A stretch of DNA of 64,000 nucleotides from Benincasa hispida (Eukaryota > Streptophyta > Magnoliopsida > Cucurbitales > Cucurbitaceae), in the NCBI RefSeq assembly GCF_009727055.1, contig NC_052359.1, positions 58,015,094-58,079,093 of the forward strand, written 5' to 3'. The position numbers and the translations under genes are program-made. Under the pieces are notes generated by a model, which saw nothing but the letters and a program-made list of their open reading frames with translations, ran no database searches and was not told the origin of the DNA. Within the stretch, counting starts at the first letter, position 1. The number at the start of each line of letters is the position of its first letter. This document shows, piece after piece, positions 48,333 through 58,378 of this stretch.

Positions 48333-48667
48333 AGAATGACCCTCTTTTGTGTGTTTTTTACTCCGAACTTGCCTCGAACATGCCCCAAATACACTTTTTT
48401 CCCAATCTCGTTAGCAACACTAATTCTTTCGATCAATGTAGACTTACAGACTTGAAGTGAAAAATAAATGTCCAAAAAAATACAATGGGCCCTTACATTT
48501 TAATCACATTAAAAGTAATCTAAGTGCCAAAATTGAAAACATCCAATCTTGCAAACCTTCATTCAAAATACATATTTAAAAATTAAAAAAAAAAATTCAC
48601 CTTTAAACTAATTTTAGTTTAATAATATGAATAACGAAAATACAAGAAATTTGCTCTGATACTAATT
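48333..48667 (-). other. Leader stub and primer site of another copia element
   Basis: Contains GCTCTGATACTAAT (48653-48666), the complement of a copia primer-binding site with one change, directly next to an LTR at 48668. The remaining ~320 bases are leader sequence ('ccgaacttgcctcgaacatgc') cut by the tandem element at 48333. Confidence 0.75.
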
Positions 48668-50099
48668 GAAATGATCAAATCCCAAGCAAAAGCGTGTGAA
48701 CACCTTGCGCATCCCGAAAATCGATTTTTGAGAGATTGATTTGGAGAGAGTAGAGAAGATTTTCTTTTGGTGGATGAATTAAAATTCACCAAATGAATTC
48801 ATGCCACAAAAAGGCCATAAAGAAGAATTTGTATGGAGAAGGGTTAACCCTTTCTCCAAGTTTTTCTCAATTTACCCTTGTGCTCAATTAATTAAATAAC
48901 ATTTTTTTAATCAATTAGCATATTAATTAAATAATCGTCTATACATCAAATCTAATGTAACGTATATATTTAATTAACATAAATAAACATCATATGTTTA
49001 TGTGTATTACCTCTCTATTAATTTAATCGATAAATTATTTATGAATCTAACACTTGAATTAAATATCTGAATCTCATTCAAATATCTCTCCAACTTAATT
49101 TAAATTATAGATCACATCCATAATCAATTACATATTAATCACGTTAATATACAATTTCCTCAATTTGATTTGAAAAATTCAAATCTAATATCTTTTAGTG
49201 AGCTAACAAAAGGACCTGGTGGACCTGCAGATCAGAAGCTCCAATGATATGAGATTAATTGGCTAAAGTCATTAACGAAATTAATCAATATTCATTAATT
49301 GTGGGTACACTCCACTAAAGACCCACACTTGCACTCTTCTCACTATAAATATATTTCTGTGTCTGTGGATATAGACTAATAACAACAAGTTAGTTCTTCA
49401 CGATTGTTCGTGACACCAACTGGATTAAATTACCATTTTACTCTTGGGTTACCTCTGACTTCTTAAGTACCAGTGCTTCTTTAATGAACAATTGGGAAGG
49501 AGTGAATTCTATGTCATATTATTATGCTTTCAGCTCACCACTCGGTCTTGTCCCCAAAATGGTAGGCATATTGAGTCGGCAAACTAGCCATTCACACCCA
49601 TACAAATCAAAGAACATTCCCTCATGAACAAGAGTTCATAATACACTCAGGATTAAGACTAAGCTGTCTAGGTCATCCAATTGAAATAGGAACCTAACTA
49701 GTTAAAGGTGTTACATCTAGTGGTTACTATTTCGCGGTTCGATCTTATGCAGACTCATTGCATAGAATATCTCGCTCGCATGTTACCTACATGAACGTGT
49801 TGGATCATTGTGTTTGTATCAAATACAAAGTGGACCGTATCCATAGTGTCACAAGGTTAAGGTACCAAGTTTTATCCCTATACTGTATATAGACTCTTTA
49901 AGTTGTATCTTGAACATTGATCTCTATATATCTCCGCGACTCATAAGACAGCCATGGATGTTAGTTTATTGAATTTAAGGTTAAAATAGAATATAACACA
50001 ATCAACAACATTTATTGAATTAATATCGATAACTCTTTATTGATGATGATCAATTAATAACATTTACTATCTACAAATTTTAGGGCGTAAAACCCAATA
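48668..50099 (-). mobile_element. 5' LTR of a further copia element
   Basis: Minus-strand start TATTGGGTTTTACGCCC near 50099, end ...GATCATTTCA at 48668, about 1.43 kb. Interior blocks match the other copia LTRs in order ('gagctaac...aggacctggtggacctgcagatc', 'ccacttgcactcttctcact'). No body is left beyond 48333. Confidence 0.8.
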
Positions 50100-50396
50100 T
50101 TTGAGTAACCATAGTATTAACTAACATAATAACCATATTAGAAGATGACATCCTTGAAAAGAAAAATTCATATGGTTGTTCTAATGCACTATGATCGGAT
50201 TTATTTCATATTTGACAAAAAAAAAAAGAAAAAAAAATCGGCAAGTTTGTTGAAAAATTGAATTAAAAGAATTGTTGGACCCAAAATTGGCCCAAAATAC
50301 TAAGCTGAGATTGAATTGGCCCATTTGTCTGCTAGGGCCAACAAAAGTAAGAGGAATATTTGACCCCTTAGGAACAAAATTGGGGTAGAAACCTAA
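50100..50396. other. Unassigned
   Basis: AT-rich DNA between an LTR and the GTATC-rich repeat. A minus-strand open frame, 50181-50432, has a poly-Phe end and no motif; I do not consider it a gene. Confidence 0.3.
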
Positions 50397-51085
50397 GAAG
50401 CACAAATACTTCATGTGATATGTATCTGACACGCGGTTTGACGTATATATTTTTATACATATTTTTTAAAGAAAAAAGACAAGTAACTCATCTAATCTTT
50501 CCCAATTTAAAATTAGACATCCTATTTAAAAAGCTCACTACTCGAGTGCAAAACTAAAAGAAAAAAATAATAAATAACGAACCAAACCCTATACTAGAAT
50601 CATCTAATCTCCATCTTCACATTTGAGTCCCCACAAAGTCCACCAAAATATAAACCATTTGGATATCTTCAACAATAAGTTCTTCGTTTATCTTCATACT
50701 TCTCTCTCTAATCTTCTTCTTCTTCTTTGCAATATGAGTCACTTTTCTATTGCATTTTATTAACTATTGTACTTCAACATCTTAGATGTTGCTTTTTTTT
50801 TTTTTTATCGTATTTCAGTATTTGTATTCTATTTGTGCTAATGCTATTAACTTATATGCTAAATTAATCTATATCTTATATTTTTTAACGAAAAAAATGT
50901 ATATTCAACGTATCAGTATCTTAGTTTTTAGAAATATATATATATATATTAAAAAAATATATAAAAAAATGGCGTATCCTTAGATATATATGTATCTTAG
51001 TTTTTTAGAAATTAACGAATCGCCGTATCCGATCGTATCCATATCGTATAGCTGTATCTGTGTTTGTGTTTTATAAGTAGAAACC
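50397..51085. repeat. GTATC-rich dispersed repeat, copy 1
   Basis: Left part 50397-50545 and right part 50880-51085 match 55553-55895 block by block: 'tttcatgtga', 'gtatctgacac', 'aaagaaaaaagacaa', 'tttttagaaatatat', 'aaattgacgaat'-like. It ends with GTATCC-rich DNA (51023-51070). About 330 bases in the middle (with a CTTCTTCTTCTTC run near 50715) are absent from copy 2. Confidence 0.65.
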
Positions 51086-51667
51086 ATATTTTTATTATTA
51101 TTCCTTCCTCTCCCACGATTGAAACAGCCTTCGCCTCTGATTTGGGAAGAACTACCTCCACGATTGAAGGCCTGCAGGAGGCAACCATGGCCATGGGTAC
51201 CGGCTCCGATGCCATTTGGTGAAAACTAATAGCTTTAGCTTTCGCAACGAGGAGAACTTCCAGCTCCACAAGCGTCAATTTTGTATCCAGAGTTTAAATG
51301 GATGTCTGAAAAGCGTTAAACTCGACCGGTAAGCCGTTAAGGATGTGCAAGAAGGTTTTCTCATCGCCGACTTGGATGCCGGCAACAGTAAGATGATCAA
51401 CCAAGGTTTTTGAAAACATTGCTCAACTATTTATGTGGTTTCCTTTTTCATTGTATAAAGTGCACATCTTAGCTCGAGGATAGTGGATCGGGTTATAGAA
51501 GAATACCAAATTTCAAGATTGAGCTAACGTTCATGGGCAGTGGTGGCGGAGTTGATGTGCCAACAGGCATAGGGGGAGAGAGCAATGTTGATTAGGATAA
51601 TGAAAACTTGATCTCTATAATCCCATTAAAGGTAGGCTGGGTTAATTTCAGTGAATGTAGTGGAAGG
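51086..51667 (-). pseudogene. Copia gag remnant, second half
   Basis: Minus-strand translation shows MFSKTLVDHLTVAGIQVGDEK, ILNGLPVEFNAFQTSI followed by a stop, then LTLVELEVLLVAKAKAI. These are the conserved boxes of a plant copia gag of a different lineage from those at 19061 and 32825. It is truncated near 51086, where GTATC-rich DNA starts. Its N-terminal part lies at 54305-54472, on the other side of an inserted element. Confidence 0.75.
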
Positions 51668-52100
51668 TGATGAAAAAAAATCAAAGTTACTTTGATATCA
51701 CGGTTGAAAAATGAAAACGATGGAAAGAATAAATGTTTGTGGAAACAAATCAATACTTCAATATTTGTCAAAGAAAGAGAAGGAAAAAGAAAATGAGACT
51801 GAAATTCAAATTTTTTATTGAAGTAGGAAAAAATTACAAAATTGTAATACTCAAAATGTAAATACAAAATTGTGATACTCAAAATGTGGTACATAAAATT
51901 GTGATGCTTATTTTACCTGAGACATCATCCTTTTATAGAAATAAAGGGTAAACTTAATAACTAACAAATTAAAGACATATTAAAAACATAAAATTAATAA
52001 CTTAAAGTTAAAATCTGAAAAATAAATTAAATAATAAAGTAGATAACTTCAACCATTAAATTTTGAAATTAAAGGTGAAAAAGAAAAAACTCATAATTTA
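51668..52100 (-). mobile_element. 3' LTR of the small copia element
   Basis: About 433 bp. Matches 53867-54304 through 'gaaaaaaatcaaag', 'cttattgaagtagg', 'cataaaattgtgat', 'ttacctgagac' and 'gaaaaactcataatt'. Preceded on the minus strand by CTCAAGGAGAAGTAT, the polypurine tract. Open frame 51592-51894 spans its edge and is not a gene. Confidence 0.85.
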
Positions 52101-52329
52101 ATACTTCTCCTTGAGGTTTTTCTTTGTCACAACCAACTTTTTGTGTGGAAACATAAGTTGTTTATGTGTAGCTTTTGTGAGAATGTCATGAGTTGTTCAA
52201 TGATTTTGTTCTTTCTCTTTCTTTGTCTACTTTTATCGATAAATAAAATCTTGATATTGATGTGTCTTGTTCTACCATCTTATACCAAATTGAAGACACT
52301 AACAACCAAAATCAAGTCTTTCATTTAGA

Positions 52330-53852
52330 TAAGATAGATTGTACATCTTCCCTTCTTGAAAATTGTTGCAAATCTGATCAATAAAAGTAAATTTGAAAAT
52401 ATTATCAACCATGTTAGAAGAAGGCAAAATTTTCAAAATTTCATTGTCTTCATGTCCAAAGCACTAATGCCACATTTTGCTTTCTTCTACTTTAACATTA
52501 AAAGTATGATGAAATAGTGAGTCACCACATAAAACAAATGCATATTCAACCATTTTGACCCTTGTAATCTCTACTCCTTGAGGGTCATAAATGATACCAA
52601 CTTGATCTTTGAAAAACACATCAAATTTGTTATGCAACTATTGAGCAATACTATACAAGTTTTGAGATAACTTCAGAACATATAAAACATTGGATAATTT
52701 ATGTTCACCTTGCTTAGTATGCATGACAACAGTACCTTTGCCTTCAACTAGTACTGTCTCGTCCGGTCTAAGAACCACCTTGGACATGTCTAAGAACCAC
52801 CTTAGACTGTATAGATCTATCAATCTATCTAAAAAGATTTACATCTTTACCTATATGCGAAGTGCATCCGTTGTCAATAAGGCACAAAGTTGACATTTTG
52901 TCATCAAAGTGAGATACCATAAAAAAAAATAAAAAAAAAACTATTTCTTCATTGTCATCTATGGAATTTGCTTGTTGTTGGGAATTTTGGATTTGCTTTT
53001 ATCTATTATAACAAAAATTCTCCATATGACCGTCCTTGTTGCAATAATTGCAATGGTAGACTTGCTTGTTTTTTAACCAATAACTCTTTTCAGCATGGTT
53101 AGTCTTTATACAAAAACAACAAAGATGAAATTTATCTTTCCCGACGCTCCTTATTTTTCTATATTCACATGATTTTTAGTTGCATGTCTATCATCTTCTC
53201 CAACAAGTTTCTTTTCATGGAATGTGCCCTTAATTGCTCTTCATTATGCATAGTACCCCTTTGTTCATGGGCTTGTAATTTGCTAATTAATTAAGCTATA
53301 GAGAGATTTGTTAGATCACAAGACTTATCTATGGCTGGAACACTAACCATTACTTTTAAAACGACTCTTTGATCTGGAAAATTTTTACCAGTTAGTCTTA
53401 TTTGGTTTATAATAGTCATCACTTAGTATCTAAGTCCTTCATTGTTAGCATTATCTCAAACTCTCTCTTGAGAGTCAACAAGAGTTTGACAATTTTTATC
53501 CTTGCACTTTTGTCCTTTTACAATCAATAATCCTAAAAATATAAGATTAAATAAAGCAGCATGAATCACGAATAAAGCTTTGGGCTTATTTAATTTCTTT
53601 TCTAGTCTGATCTGATTCAATGTTAGATTTTCGCCCAATGTTCGAGGATCGACATCATTTAAAACTGATTCCCAAAGGCCAAGTGCCTTGAGATAAGATT
53701 GCATTAACAACCCGAAACGGATAGTTTCACCACTAAAATGTGGAGGAGAGGAAATACCGCTAAATGTGGAGGAGAGGAAACACCGAAATTGGAAGACATT
53801 TTTCAAATTAAAAAAATCACTCTCAAACAAAATCACAAGCCTTTAAATCTAA
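52330..53852 (-). pseudogene. Gag-protease of the small copia element
   Basis: Gag starts within 53836-53456: SPPHFSGETIRFGLLMQSYLKALGLWESV and LNKPKALFVIHAAL match the copia gag N-terminal domain. Next come NQIRLTGKNFPDQRVVLKVMVS and LISKLQAHEQR of the central gag domain. Two zinc knuckles follow near 53018-53125. The first is damaged (last Cys is Tyr), the second is intact (CNYCNKDGHMENFC). The protease motif LIDNGCTSHIGKD lies near 52850-52890, with Asn where the family has Ser. Then VLYVLKLSQNLYSIAQ and a GAG-pre-integrase relic (CFGH) before the sequence ends abruptly. Many stops and shifts. Confidence 0.85.
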
Positions 53853-53866
53853 GGCTCTTATACCAT
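53853..53866 (-). other. Copia primer-binding site of the small element
   Basis: GGCTCTTATACCAT on the plus strand is the complement of ATGGTATAAGAGCC, one change from the usual TGGTATCAGAGC site. Confidence 0.85.
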
Positions 53867-54304
53867 TGTTGAAAAAAATCAAAGCATCTTTGATACCACT
53901 ATTAAAAAATTAGAGTAACTCTCCGTTGAGAAAATGAAATTGATGGAAAAAATAAATGTTGCAGAAGCAAATCAATCTCAATGTTTGTTAAACAGAGAAG
54001 AAAAAAGAATGAGAATGAAATTCAAATTTCTTATTGAAGTAGGAAAAAAATTGGTGATACACAAAATTATGGTACTCAAAATGTGATGCATAAAATTGTG
54101 ATAATTATTTTACCTGAGATATTTTGATAGGAACAAAGGATAAACTTAATAACTTACCAATTAAAGGTATATTAAAAGCATAAACTTAATAACTTAAAAT
54201 TAAAAATGAATCCAAAACTTGAAAAATAAATTAAATAATAAAGTAAATGACTTCGAACATTAAATTTTGAAACTAAAGGTGAAAAAGAAAAAACTCATAA
54301 TTCA
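53867..54304 (-). mobile_element. 5' LTR of the small copia element
   Basis: 438 bp, minus-strand start TGAATTATGAGTTTTTTC and end ...TTTTTTTCAACA, so TG...CA. Paired with 51668-52100 but with visible small insertions and substitutions, so the insertion is old. Confidence 0.85.
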
Positions 54305-54472
54305 ACGTAAGGGAACGAACAAGGCATAGGCACGAAGTGAAATTTGATACCTCTATTGAATGTAATTGGTGGAATCGAGATGAATAGTAACTAGATCGTA
54401 AATATTTCAGAAGAGATTAGAAGTTTGAGGAGTCGAGACAACTGTATTGGATTGAGCTGAAGAATAAGCCAT
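54305..54472 (-). pseudogene. Copia gag remnant, N-terminal part
   Basis: Minus strand from ATG 54472: MAYSSAQSNTVVSTPQTSN, then a stop, then YDLVTIHLDSTNYIQ with a stop at the usual Trp, and LRAYALF. This is the start of the gag whose second half lies at 51086-51667. The small copia element sits between the two halves. Confidence 0.8.
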
Positions 54473-55552
54473 TAATTATTAAATATAACTAGAAAAATAT
54501 TTAGGTGATCTTCGATAACATCTATCTTTATGAATCATAACAAATTGTCCAATTTTTACTTCTCACGTGATTGATTTTACTTTTTTCTTCGTTTGAAACA
54601 TTTTAATATTTCTTTTGATATGAATAGTTAGAACAGATGTATAAAGATTGATGCATCCCCGTATAAATATATTATTAAACTTAAATAATATATCTATATT
54701 TAGTAATTAATTCAAATTAATAGTAATTTATTAAGCTAAATAATGGATATTAATTTATTAATTAATCATGATATATTTTTACTATTCAGGTCTCAAACAT
54801 AAAAATTCCACAAACATAAAGGATATTAGAAAATCCATATGAGTTTTAAAGTTGATAATAATATTTTAGGTTTTCAAAGTGAAAGGAAAGAAATAAAGAT
54901 ATTATTAAATGTCTGTTTGAAATTGTAAAATTTGTGAAACAAACCGCCATTTTGAAACACAGTGTAGTAAGTGTATTATTTGTTTGTTTAAATTTTATCA
55001 ACTACAGCTGAAAATGTTGAAGGCTAAAATTTGTTATTTTGTTTTATGAGTTTGTTATTGTTTATTGAAAAAGATATAGTTTGTTAGCTAAATTTTAGGA
55101 GTAGACTATATTTTCTTTTAAATGTATTTTTTTTGTTCAATTTAAACTAGCAACAGTACTTTGGTCCATAATTATAATTTACAAAAATATATATGATTTT
55201 TACATTTAGCGATTGGAATTTAGCAATTTGTCTTGTTGCTCTAGATTCAAAATCAACTATTTTCAACACCACAATTTGGACCTTGAACTATCAAAGATGC
55301 CTAATTTAATGGATTTGTCTCATACCGTTTCTAGTTTTTGTTAGTCTTTCTTACACAACATGTCGAGCTTCTTTATATATCGACATGTTGAATAATATTT
55401 TTGTCAATTTTTGTATGATATAATAAAAAAATTGTCTACCACTACTTTAGGTTGATGTCCTTGTTTTGATATTTTGGTAATAACAAAACTGTCAAAAGAG
55501 TCCAAAAGTTAAAAGAATACAAGCACAACCTTCTAGAACACCACTAATCTAT
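54473..55552. other. AT-rich intergenic DNA
   Basis: No gene, LTR or clear repeat recognised. A short hairpin-like pair, 'acaacatgtcgagcttc' and 'tatcgacatgttgaa', lies near 55357-55393. Confidence 0.4.
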
Positions 55553-55895
55553 GAAGCAAAAATATTTCATGTGAGGCAAAAAATCCGTATCAGACACGTA
55601 TCAAATATCGATACTTTCACATACTTCTCAGATACGTATCTGACAAGCTATTTGATATATCTATTTTTACGTTTATTTTTTTTAAAGAAAAAAGACAAAC
55701 AACATATCTAATATTTTTCAATCTAAAACTAAGAATCTATTTTTTTTAAGCAAGAGAATATGTATCTTCGATGTATAAGTATCTTTGTTTTTTTAGAAAT
55801 ATATTAAAATAATATATAAAAAATGTCATATCTTTCAACGTATCTATATCTTAATTTTTTAGAAATTGACAAATAGTTATATCCACAAAACCGCC
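55553..55895. repeat. GTATC-rich dispersed repeat, copy 2
   Basis: Matches both ends of 50397-51085 in the same orientation and lacks the ~330-bp middle. GTATC words are dense at 55586-55650 ('ccgtatcagacacgtatcaaatatcg', 'agatacgtatctgac'). It ends about 230 bp before the glycosyltransferase start codon. Confidence 0.65.
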
Positions 55896-56125
55896 AATTG
55901 TCCAATAAAACTTATAACACTCGTTTTCCGATTTCCTTTGTAGCATCATTTTCACACAAAAAACAACAATAACAATGGCAATGAAAAAAACTCAAAACTA
56001 AAATAATGGAACCACAGAATCCCAATCCCAATAATACCAAGTTGCTGATGCAGAATCTTCTTTTCTTCCCATAAAAAACCCAATCCTGAAATCCTCTGTT
56101 CCTTCTACTTCTATACCACATTCCC
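55896..56125 (+). promoter_or_regulatory. Presumed promoter and 5' leader of the glycosyltransferase gene
   Basis: Two CCAAT words (55894-55898, 55902-55906), then a weak TATA-like CTTATAAC at 55911-55918, then a pyrimidine- and CA-rich leader up to CCCATGGC. Placement is by position; no transcript evidence is available. Confidence 0.35.
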
Positions 56126-57589
56126 ATGGCTTCCAATCCTCACTTTCTTCTCTTCCCTTTCATGGCACAAGGCCACATGATCCCCATGATCGACCTCGCC
56201 AAGCTTCTCGCCTACCGTGGCGCCATTGTCACCATCTTCACCACCCCCCTCAATGCCGCTCGCTACCACTCTGTTTTAGCTCGTGCCATTGACTCTGGCT
56301 TGCAAATCCATGTCGCTGAACTCCCATTTCCTTGCAACATAGCCGGGCTGCCTGAAGGCTGCGAGAATTTCGACTTGCTACCATCATTTCATTCCGTCTC
56401 CACCTTCTTCAGAGCCACATATCTCCTTTACGACCCATCGGATGAACTGATGCAGCAACTCTGCCCCCGACCTACCGCCATTATTTCTGATGTCTGCCTT
56501 CCTTGGACTTTACGCCTTGCTCAGAAACACAATATTCCCAGGCTTGTTTTCTACAGTTTGAGTTGCTTCTATTTTCTGTGTATGCAGAGTTTAGAAACGA
56601 AGGAGACCCTTATTCGTTTCATCTCTGATTCCCAATTTGTAACTTTAGTCGATCAATTCAAATTTCGCAAGGCGCAGCTACCGAAATTCATCAGTGAAGA
56701 TATGGTGGCTTTTCTTAAGGAAATAAACGAAGCTGATAGGATGTCATACGGCGTAATTTTAAATACATTTGAGGAGCTAGAGCATAAGTATCTTGCGGAG
56801 TATAAGAAGACGAGAGAATCTCCGGACAGATTGTGGTGTGTTGGCCCTGTTTCGCTTTGTAACGACAACAAACTCGACAGAGCTGAAAGAGGAAACAGAG
56901 CATCAATTGATGAACACGAATGCACCAAATGGCTAGACGAGCAGGACTCATGTTCGGTGGTTTATGTTTCATTGGGAAGCTTGTGTAATTTGGTGACGGC
57001 GCAACTCATAGAGCTTGGATTGGGGTTGGAGGCAGCAAACAAGCCATTCATTTGGGTCATACGAAAAGGAAATTTAACAGAGGAGTTACTGAAATGGCTG
57101 GACGAGTATGATTTTGAGGGGAAGATCAAAGGGAGAGGCGTTTTGATTCGTGGGTGGGCGCCCCAAGTTTTGATACTTTCACACTCTGCAATTGGGTGTT
57201 TTTTGACGCACTGTGGTTGGAATTCGAGCATCGAAGGGATAGCGGCAGGGGTTCCGATGATCACTTGGCCTCTTTTTGCAGATCAAATATTCAACCAGAC
57301 GTTGATTGTGGAGATTCTCAGAATCGGCGTAGGTGTAGGGGTAGAAACGGGTGTGCACTGGGGAGAGGAAGAGGAGAAAGGGGTGGTGGTGAAGAGAGAA
57401 AAGGTGAGGGAAGCCATTGAAATGATGTTGGAAGGAGATAACAGAGAAGAGATGAAGCAGAGATGCAGAGAGCTGGCGAAGATGGCAAAGATGGCGGTAG
57501 AAGAAGGCGGCTCCTCCCACCGGAATCTCACATGCCTAATTCAAGATAATCGAAATTTGCTAAAATTGAACACAAACTCAGAAGTTTAA
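56126..57589 (+). CDS. UGT73C: UDP-glycosyltransferase, UGT73C type
   Basis: Complete single-exon frame of 487 residues, normal length for plant family-1 glycosyltransferases. They move sugar, usually glucose from UDP-glucose, onto hydroxyl groups of small molecules in the cytosol. The N-terminal acceptor half has the catalytic His17 ([14 protein letters not shown]) and Asp122 ([10 protein letters not shown]). The 44-residue PSPG donor box runs from Trp344 ([15 protein letters not shown]) to Gln387 (ADQ), with HCGWNS at 362-367. Trp365 (box position 22) and the final Asp-Gln are typical of UDP-glucose users. [17 protein letters not shown] (256-271), FEELE and the WGEEE segment are as in UGT73C enzymes. 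Relatives act on triterpenoids, brassinosteroids, cytokinins or flavonols; the acceptor here cannot be told. ATG context CCCATGG is good. No break seen. The symbol means subfamily only. It is the sole intact host gene in the window. Confidence 0.95.
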   Translation: MASNPHFLLFPFMAQGHMIPMIDLAKLLAYRGAIVTIFTTPLNAARYHSVLARAIDSGLQIHVAELPFPCNIAGLPEGCENFDLLPSFHSVSTFFRATYLLYDPSDELMQQLCPRPTAIISDVCLPWTLRLAQKHNIPRLVFYSLSCFYFLCMQSLETKETLIRFISDSQFVTLVDQFKFRKAQLPKFISEDMVAFLKEINEADRMSYGVILNTFEELEHKYLAEYKKTRESPDRLWCVGPVSLCNDNKLDRAERGNRASIDEHECTKWLDEQDSCSVVYVSLGSLCNLVTAQLIELGLGLEAANKPFIWVIRKGNLTEELLKWLDEYDFEGKIKGRGVLIRGWAPQVLILSHSAIGCFLTHCGWNSSIEGIAAGVPMITWPLFADQIFNQTLIVEILRIGVGVGVETGVHWGEEEEKGVVVKREKVREAIEMMLEGDNREEMKQRCRELAKMAKMAVEEGGSSHRNLTCLIQDNRNLLKLNTNSEV

Positions 57590-58378
57590 ATTATTTCAAA
57601 TTTAATTATCTGCTGTAGATGTATGCATTTACATTGCATGATGTGTTTTTTATATAGTTATAAGCTCCTAACAAATTCGACAATGTGATTCTATAATATA
57701 CATACTGGTCCGATCAATCTGATTGTATTTAAAAATTAGGGCAATGTGATTTTATAAATTTTGTAACCAACAAAAACAATTTGACTTTGAAGTTAAAGAT
57801 GATATTAGGTGATGCCATTACTTTATAGATACAATAACAATATGAGAATTATGAATATGTCATTATTATTGTTATTGTTACAAATATCGTTACCATTTAA
57901 TTATTAAAAGTATGATAACAGTAACGATAAGAATGCATTAGTACTAGATAATGTAAAGTAAACAACCTTAATCGTTATCAAATTATGTTTGCAAAATGTT
58001 TAAATAAATGTGATCAAAAGTAATCCAAAGTAATTGAAACCTATTACGATTGATCTATTAATGGAATCTCATTACAATTACACCAATTCTGATTATAAAT
58101 TGGTAAACGTGGCCGAAAATGAAAAGCCAGAATGTCTATTAATTAGTGGCTCAAGTGGCTTGTCATTTATGGAAGGTTAAATTATACCAAATATCTCTAA
58201 TCTTTGAAATGCTTTAAAAGGTACTCTTAGATAGTTTAGAGTTGAATAAGATGAAAATTGACCTGATAACTTATATGTAAAAAATTGATTATATAGATAA
58301 ATGGTTATATATATAAATGGTTTTAACAATAGTGGTTGAGATGAAATAAATGGTAACAACATGTTCTTAAGTATCAAT
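57590..58378. other. AT-rich 3' flank of the glycosyltransferase
   Basis: Holds the untranslated end of the gene. No canonical AATAAA is seen close after the stop; near-matches occur in the AT-rich DNA. TCAAT at 58374-58378 would be the target duplication of the LTR that follows, but its partner is outside the window. Confidence 0.4.

Larger units (their letters stand above)
51668..54304 (-). mobile_element. Small copia element with short LTRs, gag-protease only
   Basis: Minus-strand element: 5' LTR 53867-54304, primer site 53853-53866, gag and protease, remnant before integrase, polypurine tract about 52102-52115, 3' LTR 51668-52100. Total 2.64 kb. It interrupts the gag of another copia element. 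It lacks integrase core, reverse transcriptase and RNase H. A target duplication was not clear to me. Confidence 0.85.

Noticed and set aside
50181..50432. 83-codon minus-strand frame as a small gene
   Set aside because: Low-complexity Phe run and no motif; it overlaps the edge of a dispersed repeat.
53018..53125. Cellular CCHC zinc-finger gene
   Set aside because: The two knuckles lie between a copia gag core and a protease motif, flanked by an LTR pair.
55357..55393. Short inverted repeat as a terminator or small RNA precursor
   Set aside because: Imperfect, short arms in AT-rich DNA; plant transcription does not use such terminators, and there is no evidence of transcription.
57154..57531. 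Overlapping open frames on both strands within the glycosyltransferase
   Set aside because: Shadows of a real coding frame; none has independent motifs.
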